A stretch of DNA of 64,000 nt from contig JAQFVV010006855.1 in assembly GCA_028023455.1 (NCBI GenBank), positions 186,001 to 250,000 on the forward strand, written 5' to 3'. The notes beneath the pieces were generated by a model. That model saw nothing but the letters and a program-made list of their open reading frames with translations, searched no databases and was not told the origin of the DNA. The translations under genes and the position numbers were made by a program. Source of the stretch: Epiperipatus broadwayi. Its lineage: Eukaryota; Onychophora; Udeonychophora; Euonychophora; Peripatidae. Below, piece by piece: positions 24,543 to 32,996 of the stretch. The first letter of the stretch is position 1; each line of letters begins with the position of its first letter.

Positions 24543-25499
24543 TTAATGCTTTGGTTCATATTGAGATGTTAGTTCATATCGGGCTACTCTGAATATATTT
24601 TTTCTACACATAAAAATATTAAATACTATTAATAATAATAAGATACCTATAGTAACTACTACTGTTACGATAGTAACAGTATTATTCTTGTTATTAATAG
24701 AGAAGTTATCAGATTTCTTTACTTTTGGAAGGTCAAATACTCTGTAATATATGAGTTGGTAGGAACTAGCTTCTTTGTGTTGTTCTATTATTTCTACTAA
24801 ATATTTATAATTTGTATAACTTGCATCGAATTTACTCCAACAAATATTGCATGCTTTATCTGAATGGGAAACATTTAGTTTTTGCTTCCACAATTGGTCA
24901 CTTGTGTACTCCTCTTTCATATTCTCTCTATATATATACTGAAGTGTCTTTGGAAACTTATATACAGAAAATGAAAATATTTCTAGAAAAAAGTTCTTTC
25001 CAATGTTATAATTTATTTTGATGCAGAATCGTTGATTAAGAGTAGAATTTTTGGGTTCAAATACAAGAGATATAGGGTTATTATTATTGTCTAATAATTG
25101 GTAGCATTTTATCCAATAGTCAAACGTTAAAGTAGCCCCAGAGTCGTAGCTCTTTCTATTTTTTGTAGTCACATTAATATATAAATAAAGTAATGGTAAA
25201 TTAATTGTGGGTTCTATTAAAATTATGCTACTAACTGTTGATTTATCGATATCAGTAATGAAGGCCCCAAATGAAGATAATGTACCAGTTACTTTACGGC
25301 CATCAACTGAAAAAAAATAAACAAAATTAATTTTATAATCATTGTCATAAACATATGTATCAGTAATTTCTTCATATATATCAGCGTTATTAATGCTTAT
25401 TGAAATATTATAACAATTATGAAGTTGCATTATTAAATCGCCAGACATAACAACACGGTAAATAATCCATAGTGTTAATATACAAAGTGCATATTTCAT
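24543..25499 (-). CDS. Putative type I membrane glycoprotein, paralogue A (318 aa)
   Basis: Unbroken single-exon frame from a true ATG (25,497-25,499). Residues 1-20 form a signal peptide ending near SG; 21-270 are an ectodomain with N-glycosylation motifs (CYNIS at 29-33, YINVT) and cysteines in CYNIS, DYWIKCY, RFCIKINY and ACNICWSKFD; 274-297 are a hydrophobic helix; 21 residues with basic CRKNIFRVAR form the tail. A cell-surface role is inferred; the family is not recognised. The paralogue at 57,462-58,439 shares EEITDTYVYD, DGRKV.GT, DIDKS, LYINVTT, FDYWIKCY, ICWSKFD and EQHKE at the same spacing, roughly 60 percent identical by eye. Length and paired conservation make chance very unlikely. 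A TATA box lies 95 bp upstream and an LTR retrotransposon begins about 500 bp upstream. Confidence 0.85.
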   Translation of the reverse strand: MKYALCILTLWIIYRVVMSGDLIMQLHNCYNISISINNADIYEEITDTYVYDNDYKINFVYFFSVDGRKVTGTLSSFGAFITDIDKSTVSSIILIEPTINLPLLYLYINVTTKNRKSYDSGATLTFDYWIKCYQLLDNNNNPISLVFEPKNSTLNQRFCIKINYNIGKNFFLEIFSFSVYKFPKTLQYIYRENMKEEYTSDQLWKQKLNVSHSDKACNICWSKFDASYTNYKYLVEIIEQHKEASSYQLIYYRVFDLPKVKKSDNFSINNKNNTVTIVTVVVTIGILLLLIVFNIFMCRKNIFRVARYELTSQYEPKH

Positions 25500-25530
25500 T
25501 TTTTTTTCAGTATATCAATGCAATTCAAGT

Positions 25531-25802
25531 TTTATCCATGAAAATATGGTCTTCCAAATATTCTTTCTTATTTCGAAGTGGTATTACAATGTGTTTTATA
25601 TATTAGCCAATCCAGCAATATATCGTAACAATAACATAAATATTCTACTGTATTAAAATACAACGTAAATTTTGCCATTTTGTTTGCCTGTATAATAATA
25701 AAATTAAGATTTATACAAGAAAATACGGTCTTCAAAATATTCCTTCTCATATCAGAATGATCTTACTATGTGTTTTATATATTAGCCAATACATCAATAT
25801 AT
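25531..25802. repeat. Tandem duplication of the gene A promoter
   Basis: Segments 25,531-25,622 and 25,710-25,802 are diverged copies (AAAATATGGTCTTCCAAATA / AAAATACGGTCTTCAAAATA; GTGTTTTATATATTAGCCAA in both). Each contains the TATATAAAA box on the minus strand, so gene A has two candidate core promoters; gene B has one. Confidence 0.75.
25594..25602 (-). promoter_or_regulatory. TATA box of paralogue A (proximal)
   Basis: Minus-strand TATATAAAA followed by CACA, 95 bp before the ATG. The same string sits 103 bp before the ATG of gene B, giving a predicted 5' leader of about 65-75 bases in both. A second copy is at 25,773-25,781. Confidence 0.55.
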
Positions 25803-25828
25803 ATCAAAAACTTTATGTATACAAAATG

Positions 25829-25829
<1 letters not shown>

Positions 25830-25914
<85 letters not shown>
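25830..25914. repeat. (AT)n microsatellite
   Basis: About 85 bp of pure AT, flanked by TGAA and TTCA. Confidence 0.95.
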
Positions 25915-26107
25915 CAAAATGAAGTAAAATAATTGAACTTTGGTTCAAGGTGTTATTTCATAAAAAGATATATCTTTGATAACTGTGTGTATGTATGTAT
26001 ATATTGTGCCATTACAATTTGGTCACTAGCCAAATTTATAGTAATGTGCATGTAGAAAAGGTAAAACAAAATCATCATCACATTTTTATATAACCATAAA
26101 AGAAGCT

Positions 26108-26133
26108 GTAGGGCATCCAAGTTCAAACCCTAC
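26108..26133. repeat. Small hairpin in LTR
   Basis: GTAGGG and CCCTAC pair around CATCCAAGTTCAAA; the minus strand reads GGTTTGAAC, like a tRNA T-arm. Repeated in the 3' LTR near 33,100. Confidence 0.45.
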
Positions 26134-26990
26134 AAGGTCCAGTTCTAAAAGCTTTAGATAGAAAGAGAGTGGGTCAACAATTATATGCTTTACTTGTTTG
26201 TGTGTTAATAAATCTCAAAAAGAGCAGTACACACATTTAATATTTAAAATTTTAATTTTTCTTTAAAAAGCAAAGTTATAACGCATACGTATAGGCAATG
26301 TATGTGTAAACTATTTAATTGTTTTATATTTCAAATATTCAACATTTTAACTTTCTTTAAAACTAACTTATGCTTGATCAATTCTAATATCTTATTCTAT
26401 GCTTCTATTTTGCTTCTCTATAATTGTAATTGGGATTTAAAAGTTACAGATTTAATTAAATAATTGGGTTATAATTACTAAGCTAGCAATTATATTATTT
26501 AATGTTAGTTTATGAATGATTTGAAATAATGAAGTATGTGTGTACATTACATACAGAAATTTACATTTATTAAATATTGAAAGAAAAGGAAGGATTAAAT
26601 CTGTCAAATTATTTTTTTTGTACAATTTTATGTTAAAAGAGGAAATCTGTTTAATCAGATATCTATCTTTGTAGCAATTTTGTTTTTTGTAAATGATTGT
26701 TTGTCACTTTGGGAGCTTAATTTGGGTGGGAACTCTAATTTTGAAATTGTCTTATCTTAAGATCTAAAGAAGGAAGCTCAAAGATTTGAAATGTTACCTA
26801 GATGTAAAAAAAAGAAAGGAAATAAGGATTAAGTCTATTTTTTTTTAAACAAAAGTGTCTGGAAAAAGGATTAAACTTTTCAGTTGAAAAATAATTTAGT
26901 TGAAAATAAATTAGAGATCTAATTAAAACGAATTTGTCCAAAAATAGCAAGTGACGCTATCTCTGATTGGTTAAGTTAGCTAAAAATTGG

Positions 26991-27000
26991 ATATAAAAAG
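26991..27000 (+). promoter_or_regulatory. LTR TATA box
   Basis: ATATAAAAAG downstream of GATTGG and AAATTGG; the same element recurs at about 33,985-33,994 in the 3' LTR. Expected start near 27,025. Confidence 0.5.
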
Positions 27001-28943
27001 CTGTCTGGAATTATTATTATTATTGTGATTATGATTCAGATTATTAGACTATTAAATTGAATGTTGAAAATATAAGAAATGGCTGGCTAGAAAAATTATA
27101 TGTATGTCCCATCTTTGCCGGACCATCTGGGGGAAGCTGCACATCACATAGGAAAGAAAAGATGTTGTGTCTAAAATAATATTCTACACCTTTCAACTGA
27201 CCAGAGAAATAAGATGTTTTTAATAGAAGGAAGAAAGCATTCACCTGCATTCAAAGAAGATGAATTAATCTACTGATAAATATTAATCATCAAGTCCAAT
27301 TAATTGTTCCAACAACTGATTTTAAACTCAAGAAAATTTATAAATGTGAAAACAACCGCTGTATTTCATCCACTAAAAGAATAATGCTTGACAGGAAGAG
27401 AAGAAAAATTAATATAATGATTTCCAAATTGTCCACTAAAGCAAATAACCTCAATAGAGTCATCATCATCAAATAGTTATACACCTCAAGAAAGAGATTG
27501 TTCCCACGTAAAACGGAAATGGTAGCTGCAGAAATATAGACATTATACAAGACAAGTTTGAACCCTTGGAAATTCGCCACAAACAAAAGATCGGTAATAT
27601 GACTTTTTATATCTATTTTCTTTATGATATCAGAGTCTTAATAAACATTTTAGCAATAAAGTGGTATATTTTATTTAAAGAACTTTTAAAGACTATTCAG
27701 ATCGATTAAAAACAAGAATGTCTTACTAATAATAACTTTGAGCTTCATAAATGATCTTGAATGTATCAAAATTATTTGTTTATTAATTTTACAGTTATGA
27801 AAAATATTAATGTGTAAAACAATTTTTTTTATGGTATTATGATTTTAGTTTTAACTAATATATTATTATTATTTTGGTTTTAAATAATATTTTGTTATTA
27901 TGGGATAAAACACGCACATACATAATAATATTTTTATATGTGTATAATTGCGAGTGAATGTGAAGTAACAAGTAGTATTAGAATATTAGATTATTTTGTT
28001 TCAAGTTAAGTATAGCATTTCAGAGGTAGAAGAGAGGGGGAGAAAATAATTTAAAACTTGTTTCTAAAACTTGCTCTTTCAATTCTATTAACATTTTTTT
28101 TTACATTCTACTTACATGTTAGATTTATAAAGTATGTGTGCTAATGAGCAGATAATATTTTTTTTTCTTGAAATACTTTTCTCATGGAGTGAAAATCATG
28201 GTCAATGTGACATCCAACTTAATACAAAATACATTTGAAGGGAAAGGGGGAAGAACTTGAAATTAATCTGAGGATTGTTATATAATCAATTATTATTATT
28301 ATTATTCATGTCAATTTTCATGTTTATCTAGAAATTTTTATGTATATGTTAGAAATGTAGTAATAAATATTAGTTTGTTTTATTAAACGAGGCGTATATA
28401 TTTCATTAAGTGTAGTCTTTGTTAAGTGTGATTCTTCATCATCATCAATGGTTGAATATTAGTTATTTAAGATATAAGTAAGTATGCTAAAATTAAGCAA
28501 TAATTATGAATTTCTTTATAAAAATTAGTTTTATGTTTAGGCTTAGTCCTAGAGCTGTAGTTGAAACCCTTGTCATTATCGTTATTATTATCATCATCAT
28601 CATTGTCATCAACGTTTTAATTAATGAGCTGTTTAACTGTTTAAAGGCCATAAATAAATATTGATTTTATAATATTTAGTGATTTCTTAGTATTATTATA
28701 ACCACATCCCATCATCTATTTCATGCAAGGATGAGTGAATTGCCATCCTAAATTAGTTATATATAATCTGAGCTAGTAAACTTATAAAAATATTGAAACA
28801 CATTTGTTATGTTAAGATCTGAGAAATGATTTATGTCTAATATACTCCACTTTGGTTTAAAGATGTTTTACTTTTACCTAAATATTAGTGTGTATAGTGA
28901 TATGGCTCAAAAAGCAAAATCTCCCATTTTTATTAGAAATAAA

Positions 28944-29040
28944 GTACCAAAAAGGGGATTCAAACCTGGTACATGTGAAAGGTTATTAGATATAACCGTG
29001 TCTAGATTCAGATAATCTAGTGGCGCCCTGCTAGACCATA
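28944..29040 (-). repeat. tRNA-like (SINE-type) segment in 5' LTR
   Basis: Minus strand: TGGTCTAGCAGG (29,027-29,038) resembles a Pol III A box and GGTTTGAATCC (28,956-28,966) a B box, followed by TTTTT. Three small stems are visible: TCTAG/CTAGA, GGTTAT/ATAACC and GTACC/GGTAC, echoing the D, anticodon and T arms. A-to-B spacing (about 70) is longer than in a normal tRNA. An identical arrangement lies at about 35,941-36,037 in the 3' LTR. Probably a SINE or tRNA pseudogene captured before amplification. Confidence 0.45.
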
Positions 29041-29268
29041 TTCACTTAGTATTTGTTTAAACATGCACTTAACATCAAACCAAGAAATGAAAGTGGATAA
29101 GATCTACTGTCTGTATACCTGAGTTATATTTTATTGAATTACTAGTGTACTCACCTCATGTGATTTCATATACCTGAGTTATAATACTTGTTTTTAATAA
29201 TTTGCTCATAATTCTTGATATTTGGACTCCTTTAAATATTTCTTTAAGTAACTTTATATATGTTACAA

Positions 29269-29286
29269 TGGACGCTCAACTGGGGC
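29269..29286 (+). promoter_or_regulatory. Primer-binding site
   Basis: TGGACGCTCAACTGGGGC starts one base after the LTR end and has the TGG...GGGGC shape of sites complementary to a tRNA 3' end, as in many Gypsy elements. Which tRNA cannot be told by eye. Confidence 0.75.
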
Positions 29287-30597
29287 TTGATATTTTACCA
29301 TATACCTGAAAAAGGGAGTCTATAGAATGATAGGAGATGTGTGGTTAAAAATAGAGAAATTTTTTTTTTTAGTAAAAAAATTTTTTTTTCTCAGTAAAAA
29401 TTTTTTTGTCTTACAAAATTTTCTTGGCCAAACAGTCTTATTTTAGATGATGATGTTTAATATGATTTAATTTTTCATTGATGATGATAAAATGGGTACA
29501 GCCAAAACAGCTTAGTTTTGTTTTATCAATTTTGAAAATAGAGATGAATATCACAACTTAAGACAAAGGTGAAATAAATAATAGAATTTTTTTTTTGTGG
29601 AACATTAAAATGATTTATTGCCAGATAGGATAGGCACAGTAATAGTGATGAATTATGGAATAGTAGTCTCATGTGTGTTTGGGGAGTTCATTTTGTAAAA
29701 AGTCTATGATTTTAGAGGTTTGATTGGATGGTTGATCGTTGGAGTTTGGTTGGTTAGATTGCAGTTTTGATGATGAATGGAGAGTTTTGTCATTGCCTTG
29801 AGAATGCTATGTATTCGTGTAACTCATGAATGATCAAACCCATTCACTGCTCCAACCCTATTTATAAGTTATCTTTATGTTACCATGAAGCAGTTAACAG
29901 CAGACCTGCCATGATACCAGCCTATAAGTCTCCAAGAGAGAGAGCACGGCATAGTTTTCCAATCAAGTTTATATGTTAGTCTTATTTTATCATGAAGCAG
30001 TTAACAGTAGTTCTGCCATGATGTCAGCCTATAAGTCTCCAAGACAGAGAGCAAGGCTTAGTTTTCAGTAATCTATAATAAGCAGGGCATTCCTTGATAC
30101 TTGCCACATAAGACTCCAAGAGAGAGAGCAAGGCATAGTTTATCTATTTTAGCCCCTAAGACTTAAAATACATCTTTTATTGCAACAGAGTTTGCATCAT
30201 TCAATCAAGGGTTGTGGTAGTTAATAGTGATCGAATTGGGATGATCTTCTGAGTGCTCGTGATACATTGTGTGATTATAGTGCTGTGACTAAATTCTTTT
30301 ATTTATCTCAAGATTGTGAACTGCTAGTCATTCTGTGGACTGTCAATATCTGTCGGATTTCTGGGAGAATGGATGAATGTATAATTTGGGCTATTACAGA
30401 CAGACATGCACTATATAGATTATTGTTGTGTAGTTCATTAAATAAGGATAGTAAAATTTTTTTTGTTGTATTTGTAATGCATAATAAGGTGAAAAATCAA
30501 ATCAGTCAGTTGGTCAGAATAGGTGTCAGACAGGGAGAAGATGTGTGGATTTTTGATGGTCAGGGAAGTACAGATGGGATATATATAGTTTTATAAC
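29287..30597 (+). other. Untranslated leader with 108-bp repeats
   Basis: Holds T-rich runs near 29,360 and a tandem repeat at about 29,870-30,140: CATGAAGCAGTTAACAG at 29,883 and 29,991 (108 bp apart) and CTCCAAGAGAGAGAGC three times. A 109-codon frame (30,267-30,596) lacks an ATG at its 5' end and resembles nothing known. Confidence 0.6.
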
Positions 30598-31101
30598 ATG
30601 AGTGAACTAAATTATAGTATGGAAGAGGTTATGGAAGAGGAAGGTGCCCCAATACCAGGAATCAGTGATCGTTTTCATACAGAAGAGGATGGGGAGGTTT
30701 TCTTAAAACAAACACAAGAGGAAAGAGAGGAAGTAGAGGAAGATGCCTTTAATGTTAGTAGCAATAATACGGCCTCAAGTGTGGAAGTAGATGAGGAGCT
30801 GGAAGTTGGCCAGATTCAGATAGAAAATAAAGAACTCTCAGACATGAAATTAATGATGAGGCAGTTACTTAAAAGTATAATATGGTTCAGAGAAGATGTA
30901 AGAGAAGATAGGAAGCAGCTCATAGAAAGTTTAAGAGAAGATAGGAAGCACTTCATAGAAAGTTTAAGAGATGATGGAAAAGGCATAGAAAGGGTAGAAA
31001 GTTTAAAAGAAGAGGATAAGAGGAGTGAAGATGAATTAAAAGAAAATATCAATAGCTCTGTTGAAAACAACAGTAAAATTCCTATAGCTTTGGGAAAATA
31101 G
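30598..31101 (+). CDS. Gag-like coiled-coil protein, N-terminal part
   Basis: A 167-codon frame from ATGAGTGAAC. The product is very acidic and basic with few cysteines. It contains GAPIPGISDRF...EEDGEVF, then SDMKLMMRQLLKSI and a short tandem repeat REDRKQLIESL/REDRKHFIESL (near residues 100-123), typical of the long coiled coil preceding capsid in some Gypsy gags. The element at 49.1 kb has an analogous N-terminal domain (MNSMMESLLKQIRQDAEE). The frame ends in TAG, but the next frame carries on the same kind of sequence, so a frameshift is likely. A structural role in particle assembly is inferred. No capsid or zinc knuckle is seen. Confidence 0.6.
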   Translation: MSELNYSMEEVMEEEGAPIPGISDRFHTEEDGEVFLKQTQEEREEVEEDAFNVSSNNTASSVEVDEELEVGQIQIENKELSDMKLMMRQLLKSIIWFREDVREDRKQLIESLREDRKHFIESLRDDGKGIERVESLKEEDKRSEDELKENINSSVENNSKIPIALGK

Positions 31102-31104
31102 AGA

Positions 31105-31910
31105 AACATGGGAAAAGTGCCTCAATTTCTGGAGTTGATAATCTTTATAAAGAAGAGGATGGAGAGGTTGTAATGGGATTAGAAGTTACTGTAAAAGTAA
31201 AGGGGATAGTAACAAGTACTGAAGAGTTTCAGATTCGAATAAAGAAGGAAGCACTATCAGGTATAAAATTGACCAGACTGATGAAAGATTGTATGTTTCA
31301 AAACATACAAGAAGATTATAAAAATTCCAAAAGAAATAAGGAAAGTCTGGAACAAAAGATTTGTCATTCTGTGAAAAGATGGATAGAAAGTCTAAGAAAG
31401 GATAGCAAAAAGAGTGCAGAAAGTATAATAGAAGGTAGTCAAAGATTAGAAGATAATGCTGAAACCTCTTTAGAAGATAGAACAGGAGAGATGGGTGAAT
31501 ATGTTAGAATTGTAAAATGGAAAGGTAGTCAGAGCTTACCAGTTTTAAAAGATAATCTGGATAGTCTGACCACTGATAATAAAGAAAATAATGTAAAGTT
31601 AGATACACTGATAGAGAATAGGCTCCAAGAAGTAGAAAGGCCAATAGTAGCCATAATACCAAATCTCCCAGTAAAGAAAGTAAATGAGATGATGACCAAA
31701 GAGCAGGTTGGGATAGATCTGGAAGTGAAAAGAAGGAAAAGAGAGTTGGAGGAAAAACTACATACACCAAATAAGGTGATTGAGTTAAGAGAGGCAACAG
31801 GGGAGATGAAACCAGATATTTTAGAAAGAACAAAAGTTTCAACAGTCTGTAGTTCTCAATCTAGTAACAAACCAGCATGTGTGGTTTCAAAAATCTGTCT
31901 TCTTAAATAG
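31105..31910 (+). pseudogene. Gag-like continuation in another frame
   Basis: Frame 3, continuous from just after the preceding stop (first ATG at 31,173). It opens with KSASISGVDNLYKEEDGEVV, a recognisable second copy of the ISDRF...EEDGEV block of the previous frame, so the gag region contains an internal duplication. The rest is K/E-rich with coiled-coil character (SVKRWIESLRKDSKK, LKDNLDSLTTDNKENN). Whether this is translated by frameshifting or is simply broken cannot be decided here. Confidence 0.5.
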
Positions 31911-32682
31911 ATTGGAGATACCTTATATATGGTATAGAGAATCTATCTCTCTGAAAAATGTAAATGTCCAGTGTGTATCAGACAGAGAATCAATATCTCT
32001 GAAAAATTTAAATGCTCTGTTAAATTTAAGTGTGCCTTGTATTTGGTACAAAGAGTCAACCTTTTTAGAGAGTTTAAAAATAAATTATACATGGCACAGA
32101 GAATCAACCTCTCTGGAAGATGTAATGAATTATATCTGGTACAGAGAGTCAATCTCTCTGAAGAGTTTAAATGTCCATTATATATGGTACAAAAAATCTA
32201 TCTCTCTGAAAAATGTAAATGTCCCAATCTCTCTGAAAAATTTAAATACTATGATAAAGTTAAAAATAAATTATGTCTGGTACAAAGAGTCAACCTTTCT
32301 AGAAAATTTAAAAATAAATTGTATATGGCCCAGAGAATCAATCTCTCTGGAAGATTTAAGGATGAATGATATCTGGTATAGAAAGTCAATCTCTCTGGAA
32401 AACTTCAAAGTGCCTTATATATGGTACAGGGAGTCAATCTTTCTAGAAAGTTTAAAAATAAAGTATGTATGGTATAGAGAGTCAATCTCTCTGAAAAACT
32501 TCAAGGCATATTACATATGGTACCAAGAGTCCATATTTCTAAATGGAGTTTGTAATAGGAGGTTATATAAAATAAATCCTCCGGATATGTTTTATAAATA
32601 TCCAGTCAAGATGAAAAATGGAAATATTAAAAATGGACTGGATGTACATGTGCAATTTTATGCAGACCGCAATATGATTTGA
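31879..32682 (+). CDS. Frame carrying 12-13 copies of a 16-residue W-rich repeat
   Basis: A 267-codon frame overlapping the previous frame by 32 bp. After a short lead it is a tandem array of a 16-residue unit with consensus YIWYRESISLKNLNVP (48 bp), spanning 31,924-32,545. Aromatic residues (Y.WY), RES and the SL pair are kept while the last four residues drift. The 43-residue tail (NPPDMFYKYPVKMKNG and following) is not repeated. Unit length stays a multiple of three almost throughout, with one block of about 31 residues holding an extra half unit. I know no family with this repeat. It replaces the place where protease and RT should lie. It could be translated or be an untranslated minisatellite: a second frame is also open across 31,971-32,369. 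Confidence 0.5.
   Translation: MWFQKSVFLNRLEIPYIWYRESISLKNVNVQCVSDRESISLKNLNALLNLSVPCIWYKESTFLESLKINYTWHRESTSLEDVMNYIWYRESISLKSLNVHYIWYKKSISLKNVNVPISLKNLNTMIKLKINYVWYKESTFLENLKINCIWPRESISLEDLRMNDIWYRKSISLENFKVPYIWYRESIFLESLKIKYVWYRESISLKNFKAYYIWYQESIFLNGVCNRRLYKINPPDMFYKYPVKMKNGNIKNGLDVHVQFYADRNMI
31924..32545 (+). repeat. 48-bp tandem array (minisatellite)
   Basis: About 12-13 units, each containing ATGGTATAGAGAATCAATCT-like then CTCTGGAA or CTCTGAAA text; units differ by point changes. See the overlapping frame for the coded repeat. Confidence 0.9.
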
Positions 32683-32806
32683 AAAGAAAAAGCCATTCCA
32701 AATTACCAAGAAAATAGGAGAGAATGCCTTTATGCTTGCTGCTCTTGATGGGAATAAGGGAACCTATAATGCTAGGAGTTTGATCCCTTATACTTCAGCA
32801 GAATAG
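32678..32806 (+). pseudogene. Remnant of integrase (pol) C-terminus
   Basis: Frame 2 reads KPFQITKKIGENAFMLAAL, then LDGNKGTYNARSLIPYTS and a TAG. This is the form of the end of Gypsy integrase (GPF.I..KIG..A..L ... LIPY). It shows that the ancestor had a pol gene and that the core of pol was deleted. It ends about 175 bp before the polypurine tract. Confidence 0.65.
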
Positions 32807-32980
32807 CCTGGCAAAGATCTCCAAATAAATTACTTTTAAGTTTTCTAATGAAAAATATATTTACCAGTAGTTATTTTTTTTTATATATTATTAGTGTGTT
32901 TATTATTATTAGTGTATTTTATTAATTAGAATTTTCTTTATTAAATATAGTTAGAACAAAAGTGCTGATGATTTTATCCG

Positions 32981-32995
32981 AAGAGGGGGGGAAAG
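32981..32995 (+). promoter_or_regulatory. Polypurine tract
   Basis: AAGAGGGGGGGAAAG, one base before the 3' LTR; primes plus-strand synthesis. Confidence 0.85.
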
Positions 32996-32996
32996 T

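Larger units (their letters stand above)
26005..29267 (+). repeat. 5' LTR (3,263 bp)
   Basis: TG...CA boundaries. A CCAAT-like ATTGG box (26,965-26,970) and ATATAAAAAG (26,991-27,000) form a candidate promoter about 985 bp into the LTR. AATAAA signals at 27,640-27,645 and 27,655-27,660 would end R, leaving an unusually long U5 of about 1.6 kb. There is a TTATTATT tract at 28,290, a CATCATCAT tract near 28,590 and a tRNA-like segment near the end. The LTR is far longer than the usual 0.2-0.7 kb of animal Gypsy elements. Confidence 0.9.

Noticed and set aside
28944-29040. A functional tRNA gene
   Set aside because: A and B boxes are too far apart and no acceptor stem or clear anticodon arm closes the fold; treated as a tRNA-like repeat instead.
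30267-30596. 109-codon frame ending just before the gag-like ATG
   Set aside because: Starts with TTG, has no recognisable domain, and lies in the repeat-bearing leader of the LTR element.
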